A stretch of DNA of 45,795 nucleotides, taken from Zygnema cylindricum. Its lineage: Eukaryota > Streptophyta > Zygnematophyceae > Zygnematales > Zygnemataceae. Shown here piece by piece: positions 22,256 through 34,044 of this stretch (the stretch's first letter is position 1; each line of letters opens with the position of its first letter). The translations under genes and the position numbers were made by a program. Under the pieces are notes generated by a model. The model had not been told where the DNA came from and searched no databases. It saw only the letters and a list, made by a program, of their open reading frames with translations. The stretch covers positions 263,357-309,151 of the forward strand of contig JBBHKE010002926.1 in assembly GCA_037447655.1 (NCBI GenBank), given 5' to 3'.

Positions 22256-25200
22256 ATGGCGGATCTTCTCCCTCCATTTGTATGGGTTCATCTCACAGTT
22301 GGTATAGTGGGAGCTCTTATCATGATTTATACCTTCCTCCAACGTCTTTTAAAGGAACAACTTCTTATCTCCGAGGTTATTATGGCGACTCTCATGGGAG
22401 TCATTCTCGGACCGATGGTCGGAGGTGTTTTTTTTCCACGGGATTGGTTTATGGATCAAGACGACTTTTTCCAGTTTTTTCAGGAGGTGAGGGAGAAAAA
22501 CTGAAAAACTGAAAAACTGGATAACTGAAAAAGGCATTTTGACTTTTGTCAGATATTTTGTTTGGAGGCTATATTGGCAATCAAGAGTGGGGACGTACAC
22601 TGTCCATCGCTATTAGAGTTGGTCAGTCTAAATTGAGTGTGTATTTTTTTTTTGACCCAATTTCATACATTAGTGTTACTACAAATGATTTAGTTAAGTG
22701 GCTGATAATGAGTAATTGTGAAATCTTTTTTGTTTCTAAACACTCTCTATGTGTCCACTTATCTTGACCATCATCCACTCTCAATACTAGTCAAAGATTC
22801 AATAACATTTCTTTGGGAACATATTTTTGGTATTATAGCTTTGTCGTATGTCGATTTAATACCGGAAAAATAGTATAATCCTTTATTGGTTCTTTAAAGG
22901 TTCCCTAGGCTTTATGCCGACTCACTATTCTCATGATCAACGTCATTTGTAGTTCCTCACATTCCTCTGAACGCCCTCTCAAGAAATATACATTTCTCTC
23001 AACACTCTCAAAAAAAAATACATTTTTTCGATAGTCTACCTCCCTCTCTCACTCTCAAGAAATATACATTTCTTTCAACACTCTCAAGAAACATACATTC
23101 TCCTCAACATTCTCTTAATAAGTTTACATTTCCTCCAAGATTTTCCCAAGAAGAAATGCATTTCCCCTTACACATACTCTCAAGAAATATTCATTTTCCC
23201 AAACATTTTCTCAAGAAGTATACGTTTCCCTGAAAACTCTCTCAAGAAATATCCTGTTCACTGAAGCTATACTTTCTCTATTGCTTTTTCTTTTTCTATT
23301 TTTCTACTTTCCTTTTATTCCTTTCTTTCGTCCTTTCTCTATTACTTTCTCTATTACATTCCCTTTTCTTTCTCTATTACTTTCTCTTTACTTTCTCTAT
23401 CACTTTCTCTTCAACTTTCTTTTCTACTTTCGCTTTTACTTCCTCTGTTACTTTCTCTGTTACATTCCCTTTTCTTTCTCTATTACTTTCTCACTACTTT
23501 CTCCATTACTTTCTCTATTACTTTCTCAATACTTCCTCTTTACTTTCTCTGTTACTCTCTCACTACTTTCTCCATTACTTTCTCTATTACTTTCTCACTA
23601 CTTCCTCTTTACTTTCTCTATTACTTTCTCACTACTTTCTCTTTACTTTCTCTACTTTTTTCTCTATCCCTTCCTATCCTATGCAGGTGATGCGTGTCTT
23701 ATTAGCCATACAGCTTGTGGCAGCAACAATGAGTCTTCCCGTCATGTATGTCGAGAAAGAATGGAAATCTCTTGCCATAATGTTGGGACCCATAGCGGTC
23801 ATCACATGGGGAATGTCTACTCTCATTACTTTACTGTTTTTGGGAAATTTGGGAATTCATAAATGCCTTATTATTGCCGCATGTCTCACACCGACAGATC
23901 CCGTTTTGGCATCGACTATACTTGAAGGACGATTTGCTGCAAAGTAAGTAGTTTTTTCTTGAGATTTTTTTGAGTTTTTTTCTCGAGTTTTTTCCTAGAA
24001 ATTTTCCTCGAGTTTTTCTCGAGTTTTTCCTCAAAAATAGTTTCCGGATGTCCGATGTCCTCTGCCCCCTAGTTGCAAATGATCATATGAAAACTAAAAT
24101 CAAAGTTTCTATTTATGCAAAATATAGTGATGAGTTCGAGACTTGTTGTTGCTTTACGTTGTAGATCGCCGTTTTTCTTTCTTCCTTTTTTATTTTCAAA
24201 AAGTGTTGACATTCTCTCCTTGTCTTTTTAGTGAATTTGAGCTTAAGGTTGTATTCTAATATCACCTTTAACATCACCGTAAAGATTACCTTTAAGATTA
24301 CCTTTAATGGACAATAATCTTACATTCACCATTGCTGTTGTTAAATCGCTGATTACATTCTTTCAAAATTTTACAGAAATTCACATGAATAGCACTGTGT
24401 TTGTGCTTACATAAAAACACAAAAACATTCAATTCTGGTAAAGTTGGTAGTTTCTATGTGGCAATCATAAGTGAGTTCCATAAAGACATCATGGTAGAGT
24501 TTACACGGAGAGAAAATCAATTTGTTTTTTACTTATCTGCTATATAGTGTAACAGAACTGAGATTGTCAGGAGAACTGGCTCTGACTATTGTTATTTTAT
24601 GGATGTTGTTTGGGAACGTAATTTCTGAACGTTGTTTGTGAAAATGATGTCGTTATTTGTGAAAATAATGTTGTTTTTGAATGTTATTTGTGAAAATAAT
24701 GTTAGTTGTGAACTTTATTTGTGGATTTTATTTGTGGAGATAATGCTATTTGTGAACGTTGTTTGTGAGGATGTTGTTATTTGTGAACTCTATTTTTGAA
24801 AAAATGTTATTTGTGACAACAATGTTATTTGTGAAAATAATGTCACTATTTTGTGAAGACTATGTTGTTTGTGTATATTAATTTTGAAAACATTGCCACA
24901 TTTGTGAATGTGGACAGGCATCTTCCTCGAGGTCTCCGCCACCTTCTAGCGGCGGAAAGTGCGGCCAATGACGGCTCTGCGTTTCCCTTTGTAATGCTCC
25001 CCATCCTGTTGCTACAAGCCTCTTCTACCGAAAAAGCTCTCACACAATGGGTTTTTGAAGTATGGGGATACCAGGTACATTTCTTACTTCCCTTTGTTTC
25101 CTTCCCCTCCCTTCCTTTCCCTTCCCTTCCCTTCTTATTTTTTTTAAACGCCCTTTTGTTGCTCTTAAACAAGTACATTGCCTATCGTAATTAGCGTTAA

Positions 25201-28200
25201 TAACCCTATTTCAAGTCGCAGTTTTTTTTTTTTCGATCAAAAATCACATAACAGTGTTAAATAACTCTATTTAAGGAGTGGACTAAAATTGGGCACGTCT
25301 TTCTACACTAAATTACTGTAAAGTCACTCTGATGAACACAGAATCGGTTTAAAAATTACTTTCGAGTAAATTGTAAATTAAATTTGTAGTCGATGAAATT
25401 TATTGGATTTAAACCTGCGCTAACCAAAAATTAAACTAAAATTGAATCGAATTGAATTGAATTAAATTGAATTGTTCCTAAAATTGAACTAAAGTTAACG
25501 TTTTCATCAGTTAATGACAGATAATGATTGCTTCATATTAAAAAAATGTGTGGAAGTGAAGGTGAGGAGTCAAAATTTTATATCGTAGGTTCGTCTTCAA
25601 ATCCCGGAGGTGTCACCTTATCAGTCCTATAATTTTCTTAAATTTGAACATTCTTTAACTGTTTTACATGAAATTGAACCTTCATTGTGATATAGTAATG
25701 AACTATTCGAACAGGACAAAAGTGTACTTATTTTATGTCCCTCCAGGATGGCTTTTACGTAGTATTATACATTCTAATTCCGCATTTACACTATTAATTC
25801 CTTTACACAAATAATTTCTTTACTCTTATGACTCCTTGGCACTAATAAAACCTTTATAATAATGAACCTTTTACACTAATAATTCATTTGCACTATTAAT
25901 TCCTCTACACTATTAATTCCTTTACACTAATATTTCTACACTATTAATTCCTTTACACTAATAATAACCATGGGCAGTATAACTCGGTTATCTTCCATTC
26001 TTCTTTGATAGTTCAAAAACTGTTATTAACTGTTGTTAATGTTAAAGCCTGTCTTTCTTAAACGTGCATCTTATTTTTTTCACTACTTCATAATGTGCAG
26101 GTTTAGTTCTTTAATTGTTTTTTTCTTTTTCGTGGTTAAATTTTGAGTCTATACTGGTAAAACTTGCTATGTAGTCGATATTCTTTTTGGTCTTTTTGCT
26201 GTTTTTATTCTTTTTTAGCGATCAAGTCCTTTTTTTTGTTGAGAGCCGGTCAAATTTGGGGTATATATAGGTAATAATTATTACGATGGTTGGTATTCTT
26301 TTTGGGTTTTTGCATTTAAGTTCTTTTTTGAGGGGGAGGGTTACATTTTTTGGGTCTATTCAGGTAATACTTGCTATGGTAGTCGGTATTCTTTTTGGGG
26401 TTATTGCCGGTGGATTGAGGTGGTTGTCGGCAAAGTACGCACTACAGGACGAACCGTCCTTTTTGGCACATGTGATTGGTCTTGCACTTGGTATTGTGGG
26501 TCTTGTGAGGGCAATAGGTGAGTTTTTTTTCTCTCTCAATGGAACTTGGGGAGGGAGGGAGGGAGGGAGGGAGGGAGGGAGGGAGGGAGGGAGGGAGGGA
26601 GGGAGGGAGGGAGGGAGGGAGGGAGGGAGGGAGGGAGGGAGGGAGGGAGGGAGGGAGGGAGGGAGGGAGGGAGGGAGGGAGGGAGGGAGGGAGGGAGGGA
26701 GGGAGGGAGGGAGGGAGGGAGGGAGGGAGGGAGGGAGGGAGGGAGGGAGGGAGGGAGGGAGGGAGGGAGGGAGGGAGGGAGGGAGGGAGGGAGGGAGGGA
26801 GGGAGGGAGGGAGGGAGGGAGGGAGGGAGGGAGGGAGGGAGGGAGGGAGGGAGGGAGGGAGGGAGGGAGGGAGGGAGGGAGGGAGGGAGGGAGGGAGGGA
26901 GGGAGGGAGGGAGGGAGGGAGGGAGGGAGGGAGGGAGGGAGGGAGGGAGGGAAGGAGGGAGGAGGGAGGGAGGGAGGGAGGGAGGGAGGGAGGGAGGGAG
27001 GGAGGAGGGGAGGGAGGGAGGGAGGGAGGGAAGAACGAAGGGAGGGAGGGAGGGAGGGAGGGAGGGAGGGAGGGAGGGAGGGAGGGAGGGAGGGAGGGAG
27101 GGAGGGAGGGAGGGAGGGAGGGAGGGAGGGAGAGGGAGGGAGGGAGGGAGGGAGGGAGGGAAGGAGGGAGGGAGGGAAAGGAGGGAGGGAGGGAAGGAGG
27201 GAGGGAGGGAGGAAGGGAGGAAGAGGGAAGGAGGGAGGAGAGAAAAGAGGAAAGGAGGGAGGAAGGGAAGGAGGGAGGGAGGGAGGGAGGGAGGGAGGGA
27301 GGGAGGGAGGGAGGGAGGGAGAAAAGAGGAGGGAGGGAGGGAACGAAGGAAGGAGGGAGAGAAAAGAGGATAGGAGGGAAGAACGAAGGAAGGAGGAGAG
27401 AAAAGAGGAAAGGAGGGAAGAACGAAGGAAGGAGGAGAGAAAAGAGGAAAGGAGGGAAGAACGAAGGAAGGAGGAGAGAAAAGAGGAAAGGAGGGAAGAA
27501 CGAAGGAAGGAGGAGAGAAAAGAGGAAAGGAGGGAAGAACGAAGGAAGGAGGAGAGAAAAGAGGAAAGGAGGGAAGAACGAGGAAGGAGGAGAGAAAAGA
27601 GGAAAGGAGGGAGGGGAAGGAAGGAAGAGGGGGAGGTAGGAAGGAGAGATGGAAAGGAGGAAGGGAGGAGGGAGGCAGGCAAGAATGGGGTGGAAAAGAA
27701 GCAAAAAATCAGCTCTCTTTCCTAAAGATTTACCATATGTTGATTTCAATTCTGTTTCCTAAAGATTTACTAGACTTTGAAGGCAATTCTCTTCTATTTT
27801 TATGAAAGATTCACCACATTTTTATTTCAATTCATCTTTCCTGAGGCATGGGACAAAATTTATGGCCCAAAAGTCAACTCCTGCTCTCACATGTTCAAAC
27901 GTCGAATATGTGAACACAGACTATCGCGGCTACAATATGGAAATGTGTATCCAAATTAATTTTTGTTGGCTTTAGGCTCTTGAACCCGAAATAGAGTTAA
28001 TAACACTAATTGTTTCTTTACACTAATTATTTCTTAACTCTTAAAGTGATTCACGGTGTAGTATCTTAAAAACCCCCAAAACCCTTAAAAAATCCTGTTT
28101 TCCTTTTTCAGGTTCCGATGGTATTCTCGCGGTTTTCGCCGGAAGTATTTCCTTCGCAAGTCGGGAACCGACGGCCGAAGAAGGCCGATATGACGCTATT

Positions 28201-30140
28201 TACGGTTTAGAAATCATTATAACGGTTTCGTTTTTTACCCTTTTCGGGTCTCTCTTACCCTTTCGAGCCTGGGAAGGACTGGGAATCGGTCGACTTTTTC
28301 TTTTTAGTTTGACATCGATTTTTTTTCGAAGGCTGCCCGTGGTTCTCGCAATGTGTGGGATTATTCCGGAACTCCAACGAGAAGCCGGGGCAAAAAAAAG
28401 TACCATTTTTCAGGTGGGTTTTTCGGTTCTTAAAACCGATAAATTTATCAAATTTAACAAGTTTTAACTGGTGGGTTGATAAGATTTGAATGTCTTTTGG
28501 GGCGAGAACATAGTACAGGTTTTTTTTATGGGTCCAGGTTTTTTTTCGGTCTTTTAACTCAAAAAAATTAGTTTTGGGAATGGAGAAATTTGAAATCTTT
28601 AAACTTACGCATGTGAATTGGATGTAATTGGTAAAATTTATGTCTTTTGGGCCAAAAAGAAAGAAATAAACACAATTTTTTCAGGTGTCTTTTTGGTTCT
28701 TAAAACCACGAATTTAACTTATCTAAATTAGAATTTTAGAATTCGGTGAAATGAGAAAATTTAAATTTCTTGCAGGGCAAGAAAAATCACAGTTCTCCTG
28801 GTTTTTTGGTGGTCTTTAAAACCCTAAAATTGTTACTCGTGAATAGAAATAAATCGGTAAAGTTTATGTCTTTTGGGTCGAGAAGGAACTGATCCCCCAA
28901 GTATCTTTTTTGGTCCCTTTAAACCCACAAATTTGAAATTGTGAATTTCCACATACAGGTGAATTGGCATTTTTTTTCCCACATATTTAATTTGTGAATT
29001 GGCAAATTTTTAAGTTTTTTGCGGGAAGAAAAGAGTATGATCATCAAGGTTACCTTCAAACTTTATTCAGCTAACTTTATTTAGATTAACTTTGTTAAAG
29101 TTAACTTTATTACGGTTAACTTTTTAATGTTGACTTTATTAAGGCTAACTTCATTCAGGTTTTGGTCCTTTAAACTCACTGCTTTAGCATGTGAATTGGA
29201 ATTTTAATCCACAAATATAACTTAAGAAGTGGCAAATTCTTAAGTTAAATCTTTAATTTGACTGTACAAGACGGCAAATTTTATCCACATTTTTAAATAG
29301 TATAATATCTTTGTGAATTGACAAATTTATTTTGTTTGCTTTATGGTCTTCCTGTGTGAAAAACTTATATTTGATTTCCGAGCTTTGAAAATAAACTTGA
29401 ACATTTAATTGCTTTTGTTGTATGTGTTTTTTCTTTTAATTTTTAACTTCTTTCTGTTTTAGGCTTTGTTAGTATGAACATTGTGTGTTTTTCCATTATT
29501 GTTTTTTATGAACTCTTGCAGATTGTTTTTGTTTTAGGCTTGTTCTTATTAATTCTGTGTGCTTTTTCCACAATTTTGATGTCTTCATTAACTTGCCGTG
29601 TTTTTGTTTCACGATTCGATCAATTCTCGTGAACTTCTTATGTTGTATTTCATTGTCCCTCTTTACTTTTCTTGCCACCTTTTTGAGCTGTTTTTCACAA
29701 CTTCAATCTGTTCGTTTCATCTTCTCGTGCTATTTTTCGCAATTTCCTTCCATTTGGTTCTTAATCTTCATATTGTTTTTTTTACTTGTTTTACTTCTTT
29801 TACTTCCTTTACTTGTTTCTCATTTTTTTCGATCTTGTTTTCTTTCCAGGCTGCCTTTGCCGGTTTCTACGGTCCAATCGGTGTCGGGGCTCTCTTCTAT
29901 ACCACTTTTAGTCAGGAACAGTTGGGAGAAGAGACCACTTTTGAAGTCGTTTCTTTTGTTGTCCTCTCTTCTCTCCTTATTCACGGGATATTAGCAGCTC
30001 CCTTATCTCGTCTTCTTTTCCGAAGCCTCGCGGTCGCAAAGAGACAAAATGAAAGAGCTTTGGCGCCTTATGAGGAGAGAGATCCGGTTTTGGACGGATT
30101 GTATGTAGAGGCCATGGAGGACGAGGCTCAGGCGAATTGA
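22256..30140 (+). CDS. CPA1-family Na+(K+)/H+ antiporter, fungal Nha1/NhaP type, 6 exons
   Basis: Integral-membrane cation/proton exchanger, predicted 463 aa. Exons 22256-22486, 23687-23943, 24918-25074, 26364-26517, 28112-28413, 29850-30140; all introns GT-AG with matching phases. The start ATG lies in ATACCATGG. N-terminal helices are followed by LLKEQLLISEVIMATLMGV and ILGPMVGG, then FFQEVMRVLLAIQLVA (exon 1/2 junction), ACLTPTDPVLAS (Asp ~148) and LLAAESAANDGSAFPFV (ND ~180-181). These are the signature transport-site motifs of CPA1 exchangers; the later FAGSISFASRE and FGSLLPF segments also fit. The protein ends about 30 residues after the last helix, so it lacks the long cytoplasmic tail of yeast Nha1. 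Plasma-membrane location is inferred from the family. A tempting extra exon at 22553-22620 breaks the EVxR motif and is not used. Confidence 0.88.
22960..23265 (+). repeat. CTCAAGAAATATACATTTC minisatellite in antiporter intron 1
   Basis: About nine degenerate ~30-bp units (CTCTCAAGAAATATACATTT). Confidence 0.85.
23270..23680 (+). repeat. (CTTTCTCTATTA)n pyrimidine repeat before exon 2
   Basis: About 30 copies of a 12-13-bp TACTTTCTCTAT unit, ending at the acceptor 23686 and providing an extremely long polypyrimidine tract. Confidence 0.9.
24590..24870 (+). repeat. ~20-bp TTATTTGTGAAAATAATGTT repeat in antiporter intron 2
   Basis: About 13 degenerate copies extending to just before exon 3 (24918). 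Confidence 0.85.
25780..25975 (+). repeat. CACTATTAATTCCTTTA minisatellite in antiporter intron 3
   Basis: Eight to nine units of CACTATTAATTCCTTTA. The rest of the intron (25075-26363) is AT-rich, with a TCCTTTTTG...TTACTATGGTTGG-like paralogous stretch at 26180-26330 resembling the start of exon 4. Confidence 0.8.
26547..27700 (+). repeat. Giant (GGGA)n array with 38-bp higher-order repeats in antiporter intron 4
   Basis: 26547-26951 is an essentially uninterrupted run of about 100 GGGA units. To 27360 it is interspersed with GGA, GAA and GAAC variants; 27365-27605 is a six-fold 38-bp unit (AGGAAAGGAGGGAAGAACG... core). All purine on the sense strand, and so able to form G-quadruplexes in DNA and pre-mRNA. 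The GREG-type ORFs of up to 479 codons and their P/S/L-rich complements are repeat artefacts. Confidence 0.97.
28430..29000 (+). repeat. Degenerate ~110-bp repeats in antiporter intron 5
   Basis: Recurring blocks with ATGTCTTTTGGG(C/T), then CAGG, then TTTTTGGT, then TTTAAAACC and CACAAATTT (about 28490, 28640, 28800, 28870). A second short repeat, TTAACTTTATTA, occurs at 29055-29160. The remainder (29170-29849) is T-rich intron. Confidence 0.6.
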
Positions 30141-30690
30141 GTGGCGGTACGGAAAAAGGTACTGAAAAAGGTACGGAAAAGGTACGAGAGGAGGACAAAT
30201 GTGGTAAACAGGGAGAAAGAGAAATGATGACGAACAGGAATATTATGTGGTATAGAGAGAGGGAGTGGGAGGGAGAGATGGAGGACGAGGCACAGTCGAA
30301 TTGAGTGGCTGTGTGGAAAAAGGACAAACGTGGTAAAGAGGGAGGAAGAGAGGGAGAAAGAGTGTGGGGAAGGGAGGGAAAAGGGGAAATGAGGAGAAAC
30401 GGGACTATTATGTGGTATGAGAGGGAGCGGGAGAGAGAGATGGGGAAAGAGAGTCGAATTGATTGGTGATACTCAAAAAGGTAACAAAAAGAGTACGAAT
30501 GTGGTAAAGAGGAGAAGGAGGGGGAGGAGGAGTGAGAGAAAGAAAATGTTGACGAACGGGAATTTGATGTATAAAGAGAGAAAGTGAGAGGGATAGAGAC
30601 ACGGTCACATTGATGATGGTAAAAAATATGACAAAAAGAGGACGATCGGGAATATTACGTGGTAGAGAGAGAGAGGGAGAGGGAGAATCG
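30100..30690 (+). repeat. Tandem degenerate copies of the antiporter C-terminal end and 3' UTR
   Basis: The segment GAGGACGAGG...GAATTGAGTGG containing the last codons and stop recurs at about 30280, and in weaker form at 30440 and 30595. Each is followed by GTACGGAAAAAGG-, GTGGTAAAGAGGGAG- and GGGAATATTATGTGGTA-like modules; period about 150-170 bp. Confidence 0.75.
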
Positions 30691-30699
30691 AAGGTTTTT

Positions 30700-32055
30700 T
30701 TTTGGAATAAGTTACCAAGTAAAAGTACCAATTGGAGATAACTGATGGTTGATAACAGTCGAGGAACACACGAAAATTTTGAAAATTGTAGAAGTTTTTG
30801 TACAAGTTTTGAAGTGGGAGGATGTAATTTTCGTCTTATAGGTAAAATTTGTAGGCGTTTTTTGTAGTTTTGTGGGACTTTTTGAACTAGAGAGGAAATA
30901 ATTCCACACAATTTTGATAATTTTGATAGGTAAATTGTGAAGTTTTAGCGAAAAAAAGGTCAAAATAGTTAACTGCAGATGTGATGGTTCATATTTGTTT
31001 TTGAGCTTCTTTTTTGTTTTAGACCATCATGTTGATTTTGATCTCTTGATCGACCCGATAAATAAATAATAAGTAAATAAACGGCAATAGCTGTTGTGAT
31101 GTTTTTCGATGTTTCTTTTTTTGCTCTCTCCTTATTTTTGAGTGCAGTGTGTAATGTTAAATCTTAACTGTCCAGATGTTGAGCGATGTTGTCATACCTC
31201 CTGCAATAAAGTAATTATTAATGTTCGTGATATATTGACATTTCAAGCTTATACCACTCAATAAAATACTCGATAAAATGCTTTGTGGTTTTTGCATTGA
31301 TGGTTGTTAACTTTTGCTCTTAGCTGATGGTAAATGCGGCTTCTTTTTTAATTCTTTTTCGATTCTTTTTCAATTCTTTTTCAATTCTTTATTTATTCTT
31401 TTTTAGTCTTTTTTTATTCTTTTTTTTTAATTTTTTCTTAATTCTTTTTTAATTCTTTTTCAATTACTGTTCTGATGCGATCTCAGGCAAAATGACCATC
31501 TATAAACGTGATGCAGAAAAAGTACAAAATTTCAGAACTTGAATGAGGAAGGAGGAAAATAAATGGAGGGAAAGGTAAAAAAAAACGAAAGGAAAGCAAA
31601 ACAAAAACAAAAACAAAAAAAACCAAAAAATATATATGCTCCTGTTGAAAACCACCTACTGTTGTCATCACTCTATGGCTTATTCTTATCCTTCCCCTGA
31701 TATAAACACCGTGACATCCTGACTATGTAAGAGTGGAAAGACAGTTGAAAAAACTGCTTTACAATAAGAACCTAATTACTATGTTAACAATGAAAATTCC
31801 AACTTTTTGCTCAAAAATGATGTTTGTTGTTTCTTGTCCTTATCGAAACTTCTGATCCACACATACTGGTCGCCTGTAGGAAAAAGAAACAAAGAAGCAA
31901 AGAAACAAAAAAAAAAAAAAACAGAAACAGTTGATTTAAAAAAAATACAAAAAGATAGGTTGGATGGATGGGACGGGTAAATATGTAGACGAGTAGTAAA
32001 GTTAGAAACACTAATAGGTAAAAAGTATCACTTCTAAGTTTTGGAACAAGACTTT
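30700..32055. other. Intergenic region, antiporter 3' side
   Basis: AATAAATAATAAGTAAATAAAC at 31061-31083 could supply poly(A) signals. 31345-31465 is a TTCTTTTTCAATTC-type repeat; 31590-31630 and 31890-31925 are A-rich. No gene recognised. Confidence 0.55.
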
Positions 32056-32434
32056 TTAGTCTGAAATATTTGAAGGTGGAAGGATATATGTGATGTTTGG
32101 GTGGAGTCGGTGAAATTGGAGAATGACACACATAAATTCCCATTCGACGGTCGGTGGATTGCTAAGGCGTTCGGCGGAGAGACTCAAAACTTTGAGATTA
32201 CATTGCCACTTTAGAATCTTCGAAATCAATTCAGCGATGGAGGCAATAGAAGAAGTAAACTTTAACTCTATAATACTATTACAACCTCCACTTCCTCTCG
32301 AATTAAACAATTTGGTATCCAAATTATTTTCCATCATTAGAGCTCTAAACTTCACGTATTCCAAACAATCTAATCCATGGAAAACCTTATGAAGTACTTC
32401 AACTAAAAAATGGGAAGGTTGGTCTCCTGGTCCT
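32056..32434 (-). pseudogene. 3' exon-like fragment with leucine-rich-repeat character
   Basis: A minus-strand frame begins after an acceptor-like CCTTTTGTAG (32435-32444) and ends at a stop near 32056. It reads VEVLHKVFHGLDCLEYVKF, later IIELKFTSSIASIAELISK and NLKVLSLSAERLSN, with Leu spacing like the LRR/FBD region of F-box-type proteins. The one-armed transposon starts within 30 bp upstream, so the 5' part of any gene is cut off or lies beyond it. Function unknown; the LRR reading is tentative. Confidence 0.35.
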
Positions 32435-32457
32435 ACAAAAGGTACATTTTTTAAAAG

Positions 32458-33086
32458 ATATATTAAAACGCACGAAACGAAATAAACTTTGTATTCTAAC
32501 AAAACAAACCGGCGTAAAAATATCAATTGAAATTAAATGAAAAAAATGCGCGTCGTCACGTGCGACGACATCGAGCCACACTATCTACAAATCAACATTC
32601 TTACATTGACAGCGAAATTTCGTTTCGTGCGTTTTAATTTCCGTACAGGACTTACAGTACTTCAGTTTAAAGAGGTTTCGTTTCAATTTGCGTCTAAATT
32701 CAATGTAACACTTATACGACTAAATTTCAATTTTGCGGCTAAGTTAATATCCAACGTGCTCTCACCGTGGAGCTCACATAACGACAAAAAGTGACTGTCT
32801 GCAACACTTTTATTTACATGTGGTTGCCGCAGTTTTGTTACCGTAAACGTTCGCCGGCCATGTGAATTGCTAATTTTATTATGACGGTCGACGTTCGCAA
32901 GCACGGCAAAAGTTTAAGCGGTTGAAACAATATTTTGAAAGTCAAAGCTGTCCAACCGATTGACCGTCAAATTTAGACTTAACGATGCTTTACTTGTACC
33001 AATGTGTACTTCAAACGTACATTTTTTGACAAAATGACGTAAGTGACTGTGCGCAACCAAAACAGTCACTGCCACGATCAATTCCC
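32458..33086. mobile_element. One-armed relative of the fold-back element
   Basis: Similar to the right arm 20607 back to about 19240 without the Harbinger insertion (empty TAA at 32721-32723). Ends with the inverse of GGGAATTGATC at 33086. The partner arm is not present to the left, so it is truncated near 32458. It keeps ~80 bp (32480-32580) also present in the left arm but deleted from the right arm of the full element. Confidence 0.85.
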
Positions 33087-33661
33087 TAATATTTATATAT
33101 TTTTAAAATATAAATGTTACGTAGGTGCCAAAATGAGCCACGAATGTGAGAGGTTGTTTTATAACTCAGTACCTACTCCTCGTCAATGTGTACCTACGGA
33201 TCTAGCCTGCAACCGCTGCCAACCGCACGCCCACGGGCGAAATCATAGGTGCAACCCCCTTCCCGTAATCTTTAAACTCCTTCCCCCCTTCCATTCAACC
33301 CTAGAAACCCCATTCCCCCCACTAAAATTACACACACCTCAAACCCTATCGCCAAGAACATACACACACACACACAAAAAAAAAACTGACAATTCCCTCC
33401 CCCCAACCCCCCCCCCCCTTCATTGCCATTCTCTTCTCCCTCCCCCTAAGCAGCAATTCCTCCCCATTTTTTCCCCAAAGGAGACGCTTTTCACATCCCC
33501 TTCCTCTACAACCCCCCTTTTTTTCGAAATTGATTCTCTCCTCCTCTCCCCTCCAACCAAAAACTGATACTCACCCTTCCTCCCACCTCTCCCACTAGCC
33601 CCCCACCCCCTCCATGTTTTCCTTTCTAATATCACCTTTTCCTATTTTACCTTCCCCCCTT

Positions 33662-33696
<35 letters not shown>

Positions 33697-34044
33697 TTTT
33701 TTGATTTCCTCCGCCACTTCCCCTCTAACACGTCAACTCTCCCCCCCCCCCTTCTCCCCCACTTTTCCTTCGGCATCAAATTTTTTACCCTCCCCCCTTC
33801 TTCCCATTGGCCTTTAACCCCCCCATACCCCCATACCACTATTTCCATCGTCTTCCCTTTCCCACGCCTCCCCTATTTTGGTCCCTTCTTCCATATCCCC
33901 CTTTTCTCTCCGTTGCATCCTTTCTCCCACCCTACCCATGGTACCGTCTAACTACCATTTCCACCATCTATTTCCCATGGTTTACTTTCCTCCTTCCCCA
34001 TTCCCCCTTCCTCTCGCTCTATCAATTCCCATGCCTCTCATTCC
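33087..34044 (+). repeat. C-rich low-complexity region, probable 5' UTR of the non-LTR element
   Basis: From about 33290 the plus strand is strongly C/T biased, with runs of 10-11 C at about 33410 and 33740 and 31 C at 33663-33693. It leads directly to the zinc-finger ORF at 34045, which suggests (not proves) a retrotransposon leader. The 5' boundary of the element was not found. Confidence 0.55.

Noticed and set aside
22553-22621. Possible extra antiporter exon (LFGGYIGNQEWGRTLSIAIR)
   Set aside because: Joining 22486 directly to 23687 restores the conserved E-V-M-R-V motif in phase; the candidate breaks it and partly matches MITE sequence.
26286-27749. Very long GREG-repeat ORF (479 codons) and P/S/L-rich complements
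   Set aside because: Created by the (GGGA)n repeat, open in all frames on both strands; lies between two well-supported antiporter exons.
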